From: Nocardia jinanensis
GTDB taxonomy: Bacteria; Actinomycetota; Actinomycetes; Mycobacteriales; Mycobacteriaceae
Assembly: GCF_014645735.1 (NCBI RefSeq)
Contig: NZ_BMMH01000014.1
Location: 1-64,000, forward strand
Direction: 5' to 3'
Length of the DNA: 64,000 bases
Position numbers and translations under genes: made by a program. The notes under the pieces were generated by a model. That model ran no database searches. It had not been told where the DNA came from and saw nothing but the letters and a program-made list of their open reading frames with translations. Numbering within the stretch: position 1 is the stretch's first letter; the number at the start of each line of letters is the position of its first letter. This document shows, piece by piece, positions 16,198 to 24,175 of this stretch.

Positions 16198-17400
16198 ATG
16201 ACCGTGAACACTGAGGTACGTCACTATCCCTTCGGCGAACCGGTTCGCCTCGATATGGATCCGCTCTTCACGAAACTGCGCCGCGAAGAGCCCGTCTGCC
16301 GGGTCGAACTGCCCTACGGCGGTGAAGGCTGGCTGGTCACCCGCTACGAGGACGTCAAACTGGTCCTCGCGGACCCCCGGTTCAGCCGGGCGGCCACCGT
16401 CGGCCGGGAGGATCTGCCGCGCGCCACTCCCGCACCGGCCCGCGCCGATTCGCTGCTGAGCATGGACCCTCCGGAGCACAGTCGGTTGCGGAAACTGGTG
16501 GCGAAGGCGTTCACCAGCCGCCGGGTGGCCGAACTGCGCCCGCGCACCCGCGAGATCGTGGACGAGAAGCTCACCGCACTCGAACGCGCCGGTGCGCCCG
16601 CCGATCTGGTGGAGGGTTTCGCGCTGCCGCTGCCGGTCACCGTGATCTGCGAGATGCTCGGTGTGCCCCCGCGTGACCAGCACCGCTTCCGCGATTTCTC
16701 CGACGCGATCCTGTCGACCACGGCCTACACCCGGGAGCAGATCGAGAGCGCCCGCGATGCGCTGGAGACCTACCTCGCCGAGGTCGTCGCCGAGCGCCGG
16801 CAGCGCCCCACCGACGACCTGCTCGGCGCACTGGTGGCCGCCCGCGACGAGGAGGACCGTCTCAGCGAACGCGAACTGGTCAATCTCGGTGTCGGATTGC
16901 TCATCGCCGGCCACGAGACGACCGCCAACCAGATCGCCAACTTCACCTATTCGCTGCTCACGCAGCGCGAGTACTGGGAGTTGCTGCGCGCGGAGCCCGA
17001 GCTGATCCCGGGCGCGGTCGAGGAACTACTGCGCTTCGTGCAGCTCGGCGCCGGTGCGGGACAGCCCCGGGTGGCCACCGAGGATGTGGTGCTCAGCGGT
17101 GTCACCGTGCGGGCGGGGGATTCGGTTTTCGTGAACACCCAGGCCGCCAACCGCGACGAAGCCGTGTTCTCCGACCCCGAATCTCTCGATCTCACCCGGC
17201 AGCGCAACCCGCATGTGGCATTCGGCTACGGCGCACACCACTGCCTGGGAGCCCAGCTGGCGCGGGTCGAACTCCAGGTCGCGCTGGAAGCGCTGCTGGA
17301 ACGGTTCCCGTCGCTGCGTCTGGCGACCCCGCTCGACGAGATCCCGTGGAAGTCCGGGCTGCTGGTGCGCGGTCCGAAAGAGCTTCTCGTGCAGTGGTGA
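16198..17400 (+). CDS. Cytochrome P450 (bacterial class I, CYP107/105-like)
   Basis: A soluble 400-residue P450. The I-helix oxygen-activation motif AGHETT is at about 239-244, the K-helix ExxR lies in the EELLRF region, and the heme-ligand loop FGYGAHHCLG is at 342-351 with Cys349. The SMDPPEHSRLRKLV segment (about residue 90) is typical of actinobacterial P450s. It needs ferredoxin and ferredoxin reductase, which are not adjacent. The start ATG follows GGGAAAGGGAG. Substrate is unknown; control by the upstream TetR is likely. Confidence 0.93.
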   Translation: MTVNTEVRHYPFGEPVRLDMDPLFTKLRREEPVCRVELPYGGEGWLVTRYEDVKLVLADPRFSRAATVGREDLPRATPAPARADSLLSMDPPEHSRLRKLVAKAFTSRRVAELRPRTREIVDEKLTALERAGAPADLVEGFALPLPVTVICEMLGVPPRDQHRFRDFSDAILSTTAYTREQIESARDALETYLAEVVAERRQRPTDDLLGALVAARDEEDRLSERELVNLGVGLLIAGHETTANQIANFTYSLLTQREYWELLRAEPELIPGAVEELLRFVQLGAGAGQPRVATEDVVLSGVTVRAGDSVFVNTQAANRDEAVFSDPESLDLTRQRNPHVAFGYGAHHCLGAQLARVELQVALEALLERFPSLRLATPLDEIPWKSGLLVRGPKELLVQW

Positions 17401-17527
17401 ACGCGCTCAGAACAACTGCCCGGCAGCGAACCCGGCGAGATGATCATGTCGTGACAGGGGGAGTATGTCCCCACCGTCCCCCGCGCGCGACCGGTGTGAA
17501 GTCCCGATGTTTCGCCGACGAGCCGGG

Positions 17528-18391
17528 TCAGGTCGGTCGGCCGCGTGAACTACGTTCCTGGTAGTAGCGGTCGTCCGCGTCCAAATCATCTCGGGCGTGG
17601 TCGCGGCGTGTGCCGGGACGGGAGCTCGCGGCCGGGCGAACGGTCACGACGGCTTGCTGAAGTCGCCGCGTGATCTCCTCCGGTGCACCCGGGGTGAGGG
17701 TGAATTCCTCTTTCGTGTGGTTGATCAGCAGGTAGCGGCCGTCCTGCGGCAGGTAGTCCATCCAGTGGAACCCGTGCGGGTTACCGGTGAGCCGGGAGTC
17801 GATCGCCGGGCCCGCGAACACTCCGATCTCGCCGATACCGGAACGCGGGCGCCGGATTATCCGGTTGATCTCCTCGGTCCGTGAGATCCGGGTGGGATGG
17901 CGGGCGTACTCGACCTTCCCGATATCGGCGCGCGCACCGTGGACGGTGGCGTACCCCCCGGCCGCGCAGCGCGGCAGGTACGACACGATCTCGGCGGCCA
18001 GCTGCTGGGCAGGCAGCGTGTGCAGTAGGACGTCCCCGCCGTAATCTTTCGTCGGGCCCGGGGCTTGGGCGGCGAGCGTGGCGGATTGCCCGGTCACACC
18101 CGCGTGCATGCGCACGACCCGTTCGAATCCGCGGTCGTAGATTCCGTGTACTTCGATCCGCACCTGCGGTTCCAGCAGGGTCTCCAGGGTGCGGAACAAT
18201 CGTTCGTCGGCCAGCTCCGCCAGCCGTCGCGCCGCCGCCAGCCGCACCTGCTCGTACTCGTCGAACGTCGGCGGTGTCTCGGTGGGGCCGAGAGGCAGTA
18301 CGCGGATCGGGTAGGGCAGACGATCCCGGCCGAACGCCCGGACCGCCTGCGAGAACATCTCCCCGTCCAGGCGCCACTGTGGCTCGCTCAC
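17528..18391 (-). CDS. ESX secretion-associated protein EspG family
   Basis: Domain layout and sequence fit the EspG chaperone family (PF14011): an N-terminal WRLDGEMFSQAVRAFGRDRLPYP start, VRIEVHGIYD, and a C-terminal GVFAGPAIDSRLTGNPHGFHWMDY, given here only in part as DGRYLLINH. EspG binds the tip of PE-PPE dimers before type VII export. The start overlaps the upstream PPE-like gene by four bases, fitting a chaperone-substrate pair. About 30 C-terminal residues are Arg/Asp-rich and variable. No ESX core component is in the window. Confidence 0.75.
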   Translation of the reverse strand: MSEPQWRLDGEMFSQAVRAFGRDRLPYPIRVLPLGPTETPPTFDEYEQVRLAAARRLAELADERLFRTLETLLEPQVRIEVHGIYDRGFERVVRMHAGVTGQSATLAAQAPGPTKDYGGDVLLHTLPAQQLAAEIVSYLPRCAAGGYATVHGARADIGKVEYARHPTRISRTEEINRIIRRPRSGIGEIGVFAGPAIDSRLTGNPHGFHWMDYLPQDGRYLLINHTKEEFTLTPGAPEEITRRLQQAVVTVRPAASSRPGTRRDHARDDLDADDRYYQERSSRGRPT

Positions 18392-19653
18392 CCGCCGATC
18401 ACTCCCCCCGGCGGCAGCGCCGGCGGCTGGGTGCCGAGCAGTTCACTGCCCCGGTCGTACACCAGATAGTCGGGAATCTTGTGTTCGTCGTCCTCGTCAC
18501 CCTTGTTACCGCGCGCTCCCGGCGACATCATGCCCGGCATACCGCTTCGCCCGGCCCGATTGGACGCGCTGGTCGAAGCCGCGGACGGGGTCCCGGTGGT
18601 GGACTTCGGCGCACCCTGCACCGTCTGGCCGGGCACGAAGGGGGTGGTGGTCTGCGGTGTGCCGGAAGGGGTTCCGGACGGCATGCCCGACGGGCTCCCC
18701 GGTGTGGTCGTGGTCGGAGTTCCGGTGGTGAGCGCCGGGCTGGTCGGGGTTTCCGGTGTGGTCGACTGCGGAGTCGTACTCTGTGGCTCGGTGGCCTGCG
18801 GATCCTCCTGCTCGGTCCGACCCGGATCCTCGGTGCCGTCCTCGGTTCGCGTGCCGTCGTCGGTGGTGGTGCCCTGCGGCTGCGTGGTCTGCCCGGGTGG
18901 TTGCCCACCATTCGGCTGTACCGGCTGCTGGGGTGGGTTGCTGCCGTCGTCGACGGTTTTCTTCGGCTCGGGCAGCATCGGGGTCTTGCTGTCCACATCG
19001 GTGGCGCCGGGTTCGTAGTAGGTGGTCATCACCCAGCGGGCGGTTTCCTGGGCTTCGTCGGCCCGGTACTGGGGGCTTTTGAAGGTGTCGCTGAACGGCA
19101 GGTTGTTGATGACCTTGTCGCCGAGGGTTACGGAGTCGGGTTCGCCGACAGATGCCTTGGCCTGGGCGAGATGGCCTTCCATCAGGTCGAGGCCGTGGGC
19201 GACCATCTGGAAACTCGCGGCGAGGGAGGTGAAAGAGGTGCTGAACTCGCGGACGCCGTTCACGGCTGCAGTGCCGGACTGGCCGTTCCAGCCGGCTTCC
19301 AGGTCGGCGTTGACGCCGTCGAGGAATTCCTTACTTGCGTTGCGAGCCTTGTCTGTCAAGTTGCGCCAGGCGGTGGCGAAATCGTTGATCATGGCGGAGT
19401 TGACACCATCGAGACCATCCCAGATCTGTTGATGTGTCATCGCGGCGAAGCCATCCTTCTCCAGGATGGCGGGCGGTGCGAACTGGCCACCGAATTCGCT
19501 GACCAGGCCTGACCATTCGCCGCCGAAGGCCGTCCGGTCCTGATTCCAACTCGTGTTCTGATCCTCGGCGTGATGGGTGTCGTCGGTCTTGTTCTTCGAT
19601 GCCTCCTCCGAGCCGTTGAGAATCGGATCGAGCCACTGAGACAAATTGACCAT
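18388..19653 (-). CDS. PPE/WXG100-like protein with Pro/Thr-rich tail
   Basis: Residues 1-200 are helical, with a WXG-type turn in DLEAGWNGQSGTAAVNGV followed by a long amphipathic helix, as in actinobacterial PPE-like ESX substrates. Residues 215-370 are low complexity (Thr, Pro, Gly, Ser, including repeated SGTP/SGMP units). The C-terminus KIPDYLVYDRGSELLGTQPP is conserved-looking and may be a recognition element. The gene sits between the EspC-like gene (two bases away) and EspG (four-base overlap), forming an operon. Likely surface-exported; specific role unknown. Confidence 0.65.
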   Translation of the reverse strand: MVNLSQWLDPILNGSEEASKNKTDDTHHAEDQNTSWNQDRTAFGGEWSGLVSEFGGQFAPPAILEKDGFAAMTHQQIWDGLDGVNSAMINDFATAWRNLTDKARNASKEFLDGVNADLEAGWNGQSGTAAVNGVREFSTSFTSLAASFQMVAHGLDLMEGHLAQAKASVGEPDSVTLGDKVINNLPFSDTFKSPQYRADEAQETARWVMTTYYEPGATDVDSKTPMLPEPKKTVDDGSNPPQQPVQPNGGQPPGQTTQPQGTTTDDGTRTEDGTEDPGRTEQEDPQATEPQSTTPQSTTPETPTSPALTTGTPTTTTPGSPSGMPSGTPSGTPQTTTPFVPGQTVQGAPKSTTGTPSAASTSASNRAGRSGMPGMMSPGARGNKGDEDDEHKIPDYLVYDRGSELLGTQPPALPPGGVIGG

Positions 19654-19655
19654 GA

Positions 19656-20051
19656 CTAGACTCCTGCGTTGCCCAGCGCGTTGGAAGTGGATGAGTCGGT
19701 TTCCTGAACTCGCCCTGCGGACAGTTCGAAGGTCTCCCTCATCAAGATGACAATGTCGATCGCGGTCTTCAGACGGTTGGAAGCGGAATCGGAGTCCTGT
19801 ACAGCTTTGGCCGCGAATTTGGCCTGCAGGGCCACGGCGGACCTCAGCGTTCCGAAGCCGGTGAGCGCGGCCAGGTTGCCTGATGAATTGAGCATGCCTT
19901 CCAGCTCATCTATGAAGGTGTCGCAGCGTGCAGTCAGCTTGTCGACGATCGACGCATCCATCCGTAGTTCACCGTTTTCGGCCTGAGTTTTCAACCCCTG
20001 CCACTGCTGCAGCATCGCCACCTGCGTGGTGTCCTGCTCTTGCTGCGCCAT
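19656..20051 (-). CDS. EspC-like/WXG100-superfamily small helical protein
   Basis: A 131-residue, almost fully helical protein without signal peptide. A central helix (ASIVDKLTARCDTFIDELEGM) and a second long helix after LAALTGFGTLRSAVALQAKF give the helix-turn-helix hairpin of ESX substrates, although no strict WXG is present. It is the partner expected for the PPE-like product two bases downstream. Its third codon positions are less GC-rich than those of the mce genes, suggesting more recent acquisition. Family assignment rests mainly on context. Confidence 0.55.
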   Translation of the reverse strand: MAQQEQDTTQVAMLQQWQGLKTQAENGELRMDASIVDKLTARCDTFIDELEGMLNSSGNLAALTGFGTLRSAVALQAKFAAKAVQDSDSASNRLKTAIDIVILMRETFELSAGRVQETDSSTSNALGNAGV

Positions 20052-20111
20052 GGTGTCTTCCCCCGTTGATGAGATCCCGGTGAAGCCGGACCTGTTGAAT
20101 CGTCCAGCATG

Positions 20112-20693
20112 CTAGTTGGGCAGATACGGTTCCAGCTTCTCTGCATGCTGTATCACCAGCGCACACGGCGGAGACTCCGGCATCGAGTTGCGCTGGCTGT
20201 ACTGCCAGTCGACATTGATAAAGAGCGAGCCACCTTCCATCGGGAGGCTCACGTAGCATGCGCGGATCGGCTGCTCGCCATTGTCGGGATAGAAACTCAA
20301 CCCGGCACGGTCGTTGATCTTCTGCGGCTTGACGTCCGTGACCTCGGTGTTGTCGTACCACTCATCCTGGGTGAGTGCGGTCGAGCCGATGCCCACGTGA
20401 TAAGGCCCGTCGACCGAATCCCAGGAACAGACCCGAAACAGTGCACGATCACCGGGCGCGTCGATTGTATCGATCTTCTGCGAAGGATCTGCTCCGGTGG
20501 CTCGCAAGGCCTCTTCCGGCAGCTGCGAGCACGGGTTCCACTCGACAGATGCCTCACCGCTGTTTGTCGACTGCCCCTCCACCTCGGGTTCCCCACCGAC
20601 GGTGCTTGCGCACCCAGCTACCAGCAACGCGGCCGACACGGCAAGCGCGGCGTGAACCGCGATCCCTGCCCAGTACTTTTTCGCGGTAAGCAT
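20112..20693 (-). CDS. DUF3558 family lipoprotein
   Basis: A signal peptide ends in the lipobox VAGC, followed by a Ser/Thr/Glu linker and WNPCSQLPEEALRATGADP, the typical opening of actinobacterial DUF3558 lipoproteins. Two further Cys (RVCSWDS; RACYVSLP) could form a disulphide. ATG 20693 has GAGGGG upstream. The frame is open another 97 codons upstream but with Arg-rich non-conserved sequence. It heads the operon lipoprotein / EspC-like / PPE-like / EspG. Cell-envelope location is predicted; role unknown. Confidence 0.8.
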   Translation of the reverse strand: MLTAKKYWAGIAVHAALAVSAALLVAGCASTVGGEPEVEGQSTNSGEASVEWNPCSQLPEEALRATGADPSQKIDTIDAPGDRALFRVCSWDSVDGPYHVGIGSTALTQDEWYDNTEVTDVKPQKINDRAGLSFYPDNGEQPIRACYVSLPMEGGSLFINVDWQYSQRNSMPESPPCALVIQHAEKLEPYLPN

Positions 20694-20872
20694 TCCCCTC
20701 CTGCCACGACGTGTGAACGTTCCACACGGACCCGAATTCACCATACCGGGTAACTTGCCGACTCGATACCGCGTACCTGGTGGGTGAGCGGCCCATGGCG
20801 ACCGTCTATCTGCGCCGCCGCGGCTACCTACCTGACGAGATCTCGACCTGCGCGATCGACCCTGCCCCGCAG

Positions 20873-21046
20873 TTATCTGCGGTCTCGAGGCCGGTACTCG
20901 GTCAAGACCAGTGCGGGCCCCGGCGAGCACTTCGGGGCCCTGACTCCGACATTCCCCGCGTCGAGCCAGGCGACTTCGACGCATTCTCGTGCCGCGTAGC
21001 TGCGTGATGATTTCAACCAGTGGGCGTGAGTCGGATCGAACGTTAT
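20873..21046 (-). pseudogene. Decayed DUF397 domain gene
   Basis: Translating the minus strand gives THAHWLKSSRSYAARECVEV, then WLDAGNVGVRAPKCSPGPAL and VLTEYRPRDRR before a stop. This clearly matches the DUF397 pattern (W-KSS-S-CVEV, then VGVR..., then GPALV-T). There is no proper start: the codon at the expected place is ATA, with GTC before it. The usual C-terminal EW-AF end is replaced by an unrelated tail. DUF397 genes normally follow XRE/DUF5753 regulators, exactly as here. I treat it as a remnant; initiation at TTG within WLKSS is a weak alternative. Confidence 0.7.
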
Positions 21047-21936
21047 GACGTGTATCTCCTTGCTATTTGTCGCAGCAGGTCTCGTGATCGCTGTTCGTCC
21101 AGAGTTGCGTGCCGGAGTGTCTCGTGAATCTCACGGTATATCCTCAGGTCCGCTGCACTCTCGAAAAACATCGATCCAGTAGTTGTTTCGGTGTAGACGA
21201 CGGGCGGCTCGTCCCGGAACTCCCGACTGCGCTCGGGGAAATCGAGGATGATGTAGGGAAGAACCGGGTTCCATTTTCCTGGAAAGCCTGCTGCGAACGG
21301 GAGTATTCGCACGGAAACGTTGGAGAGCGTGCTCATATCGGCCATATGCCGCAGCTGGGCACTCATTACCGACGCCGACCCCGCCCGCGTGTGCAGAGCG
21401 CTCTCATGCACTAAGAACTCTGCTGACGCAGGACTGTTTCTCCGAGTAAGGATGGCTGCTCGGCGTATACGCAGCGCGATACGGCGTTCGAGGTCTTCTT
21501 GCGTATCCTCCGAGAAGAATGGTCCTTCCACAGCTCTCGTGTATTCGAGCGATTGTAGGAGGCCGGGGATGATCGAAGGCTGGAAGGTACTCAGGTGAGA
21601 TGCCACTGATTCGAGCCTTAGATAGGTGGTGAACCCGCCTCTGAACAAGCGGCGGGTTTCGTTCCACCAGGACTTGGTCGCCGCTTGCTGCGCCAGCTCT
21701 TTCAGATCCTCGATGTGCGTGTCATCGAGCTCATACAGCCTCCCGAACCCCTCCACATCCCGCAGTTTGACCTTCTCGTTGTGCCCCTTCTCGAGCCGGA
21801 TGAGGGCGGTTTTGCTCATCTCCATCTCTCGCGCTGCCTGTTCGAGGGTGAACCCCACCCCCTCTCGCGCCTCCCGTAGTGCACGGCCCAGATGCCGTCG
21901 CGGCAGTGTCGAGCCGGGTCGATCGCTTCTCTCCAT
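21043..21936 (-). CDS. XRE family regulator with DUF5753 domain
   Basis: ATG 21936 follows GGGGAG and gives 297 residues. The N-terminal HTH reads LGRALREAREGVGFTLEQAA then MEMSKTALIRLEKG. The rest is the DUF5753 ligand-sensing region with VASHLSTFQPSIIPGLLQSLEYTRA, shown here by FQPSIIPGLLQS. Such regulators control morphological or silent secondary functions in actinomycetes and usually pair with a DUF397 protein, here decayed at 20873-21046. Codon choice is less GC-biased than in neighbours. It diverges from the genes at 22099 and 22470. Confidence 0.88.
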   Translation of the reverse strand: MERSDRPGSTLPRRHLGRALREAREGVGFTLEQAAREMEMSKTALIRLEKGHNEKVKLRDVEGFGRLYELDDTHIEDLKELAQQAATKSWWNETRRLFRGGFTTYLRLESVASHLSTFQPSIIPGLLQSLEYTRAVEGPFFSEDTQEDLERRIALRIRRAAILTRRNSPASAEFLVHESALHTRAGSASVMSAQLRHMADMSTLSNVSVRILPFAAGFPGKWNPVLPYIILDFPERSREFRDEPPVVYTETTTGSMFFESAADLRIYREIHETLRHATLDEQRSRDLLRQIARRYTS

Positions 21937-22098
21937 AGAGCTCCCCTTCCCCAGGTCGGTCCGCAACGGCCCAGGTGAAGGTCCGTTTCGGACGATGCCG
22001 CTCGGTCGACCGGACTGTGGTCTGTGTGTACGGACAAGCTGAATTGTGCTGTCTCGCTGAGCCGTACGGACGCGGCGTGCGGGCAGCAACATAACCAC

Positions 22099-22473
22099 AT
22101 GGCCGAGCAACACGGAAGCCCGCTGACCAGGGCGATACGACAGGTTCGAGACTCGAGGTCCGGGGTGGACGACGCCGCGCACCCGCACGCGTTTTCCGGG
22201 TCGCGAACTGCGCCCGTTGGTCGCTCGGCGACGAGCGGCGCGTCCCGGGCCGCGCGTAGTACCGAGATCGGTGGATGGCGAGCGCTGTGGCGGCTCGACC
22301 GGCACTGCGTCCGAATCATCGAGGTGCGCGACGAATCCGGTAGCCGGGTGTCGGTGGCGGGGTCGCCGGACCTGGCGGAGATGCGGGAGAGATGGCCGGA
22401 TCTGACGCCGCTGTGGGACGCCGTCCGGCACGATCTCTGGACATCCGTCGCGACCGCGGCCGGCCGCGGATGA
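22099..22473 (+). CDS. Hypothetical protein coupled to the next gene
   Basis: This 124-residue protein is not recognised. The N-terminal 55 residues are polar and likely disordered. The C-terminal part looks folded: GWRALWRLDRHCVRIIEVRD then VAGSPDLAEMRERWPDL. The stop overlaps the next start by four bases (ATGA at 22470-22473), so the two are translationally coupled. I chose ATG 22099; an earlier in-frame start at 22024 is possible. It diverges from the XRE regulator, which may control it. Confidence 0.5.
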   Translation: MAEQHGSPLTRAIRQVRDSRSGVDDAAHPHAFSGSRTAPVGRSATSGASRAARSTEIGGWRALWRLDRHCVRIIEVRDESGSRVSVAGSPDLAEMRERWPDLTPLWDAVRHDLWTSVATAAGRG

Positions 22474-23042
22474 TCGCGATCCATTATCCCGATCCCGAGT
22501 CCGTCGACGAGATCACCGCCCGTTATCTGCTGTCACTGCCGACGACGCTGATGCCGATGCTGTACGGGTTCCGTTTCGACGGCCGGGTCATCGACGCCGA
22601 CTGTGCTGCCGTCGACCTCACCGGCGAACGCAGCGAATACGAGTCCAATCCGATCCATCTGCGGGCGGCCGACCTGCGCAACATACTCGGGCCGGGGATG
22701 TTCGGTTTCGGGCTGGTGTTCGTCGTATTCGCCGATCAGCTCGCCGACCGGCCGGAGAACCGGCACATCCCCGAACAGGTCCGCGCGGCGGCCGAGCAGT
22801 TGCCCGGCGAAAGCGACCTGATCGTGGCCGCGATCATCGATGCGACCGGTCGGCAGTGGTGGGCCGTGGTCGGGCGGTACCTGACCGAACTGGAACCGGT
22901 GCGAATCCACCTCCCCGCGACTCCACCGAACCAGTGGCGTATCACCCCGGCGCTGGATGTATCCCTGTGGACCGCCGCGCTCGCCCTGGACGAGGCGAAT
23001 CACCCGCACTTGTTGCGATTGCGGACCGCGTCGAGACCGTGA
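22470..23042 (+). CDS. Hypothetical protein
   Basis: A 190-residue soluble protein beginning MIAIHYPDPESVDEITARYL. No family is recognised. The pattern of strands (MLYGFRFDGRVIDADCAAVDL; GMFGFGLVFVVFADQL; VAAIIDATGRQWWAVVG) suggests an alpha/beta fold. Third codon positions are strongly G/C, supporting a real gene. It is coupled to the preceding gene and converges on the AIM24 gene 25 bases away. Confidence 0.65.
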   Translation: MIAIHYPDPESVDEITARYLLSLPTTLMPMLYGFRFDGRVIDADCAAVDLTGERSEYESNPIHLRAADLRNILGPGMFGFGLVFVVFADQLADRPENRHIPEQVRAAAEQLPGESDLIVAAIIDATGRQWWAVVGRYLTELEPVRIHLPATPPNQWRITPALDVSLWTAALALDEANHPHLLRLRTASRP

Positions 23043-23066
23043 ACGGCGGGCCGGATATCCAGCGGG

Positions 23067-23720
23067 TCAGGCTTCGCTGGGCTGGACTATGACGAAACCT
23101 TCACCGTCGAGCCGGAGCTGGTACACCTCACCGGAACCCCCGCGCACCATCGAACCGAACGTTTGCGACCGGTTCAGCGAGGTCTGCAGGTTCGCGCTCC
23201 AGCCGACCACGGCGTCGGTATCGACGAAAACCGGGGCCTGCGGGTGCACCGGAATGATGATCGGTGTCCCGGCGCAGACCAGCCCCAGCCGCCCCTGTCC
23301 GGAAAAGACACAGTTGAACAGTCCGCCACCGGCCATGCCGACGCCCTGGACCATGCGGATGTCGTAGTGCAGGCTCGAATCGAACACCAGGACATTGCTG
23401 CCGTTGAGGGTGAGCGCATCACCCTGGACCAGGTCGACGATGAAACAGTTGCGGTCGAAATGCGCGAACCAGGCCTCGCCCTGACCGCGCACGGTCATCA
23501 GTGGCACGCCTTCGCCGGTGAGGGCGCGCTGCAGGAACTTCCCGACGCCCTGCCCCTTCTTCTCGAAGCGCAGGTCACCCCGGAAGGCGACCATGGAGCC
23601 CTGCCGGGCGAGGCATTCGCCGTTCACGGCGTATTTCAGGGATTTCGCGCTCTGCGCGGTCAAGCCCGGAGCTGTCGCGGGCTGGGCCGTGTTCTCGGCG
23701 GCGAACAATTCACTCTGCAC
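23067..23720 (-). CDS. AIM24 family protein
   Basis: The 217-residue protein matches the AIM24 (PF01987) pattern of beta-strands: KYAVNGECLARQGSMVAFRG, ALTGEGVPLMTVRGQGEAWF and a C-terminal VGWSANLQTSL. The fold resembles TRAP-like trimeric rings. The family name comes from a mitochondrial inner-membrane protein; bacterial members have no settled role. Actinobacterial AIM24 genes often occur in small clusters, but this one is single. It is divergent from the toxin gene. Confidence 0.85.
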   Translation of the reverse strand: MQSELFAAENTAQPATAPGLTAQSAKSLKYAVNGECLARQGSMVAFRGDLRFEKKGQGVGKFLQRALTGEGVPLMTVRGQGEAWFAHFDRNCFIVDLVQGDALTLNGSNVLVFDSSLHYDIRMVQGVGMAGGGLFNCVFSGQGRLGLVCAGTPIIIPVHPQAPVFVDTDAVVGWSANLQTSLNRSQTFGSMVRGGSGEVYQLRLDGEGFVIVQPSEA

Positions 23721-24175
23721 GGTGAGTTCCTCTCGTATCGGGCGCCGGATCCGCTTCCTGCGCGGCCGGGTCGCTGCTCACCATCGGGCACCCCCGAGCT
23801 CCTCGTTCGATTCGGTCCGGGCAGGTATCGCGTGGCACCGCGTGGACAGTGGCCAGCATATTGGACAACTCCCGCGGCCCGGCTCGGTTCGTATCGCCCA
23901 CAGGGCAGGATCGGCACCGGCGCTCATGGCATGCCCCTGTTGTTCGCGGGTCGGGCAGCCCGCCGCGACCGATGGCACAATCTGGCTCGGCTCGACCGAT
24001 GCGGAAATTTTCCGGATCGGGGGAACCGGGTGGCGTTCGGCGACGTCGGATATGGGTGATGGATCTGTTGTCGAGGCTGAGGGGTGGGACGATGCGCCGC
24101 TCGAGGGTCGGGTCGGAAAGCGGTGGCCGCCACCCCGTGCCGGGAGCGTCGTTCACCTCGGCGGGAGTGCACTGA
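23721..24175. other. Intergenic region upstream of the toxin gene
   Basis: This 455-base stretch separates the divergent AIM24 and toxin genes and should hold both promoters. Frames across it on either strand are Arg/Pro/Ser-rich without domains. One frame ends in a TGA directly before the toxin ATG, but its product is not protein-like. GGGAG ahead of ATG 24176 is the toxin ribosome site. Confidence 0.55.
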
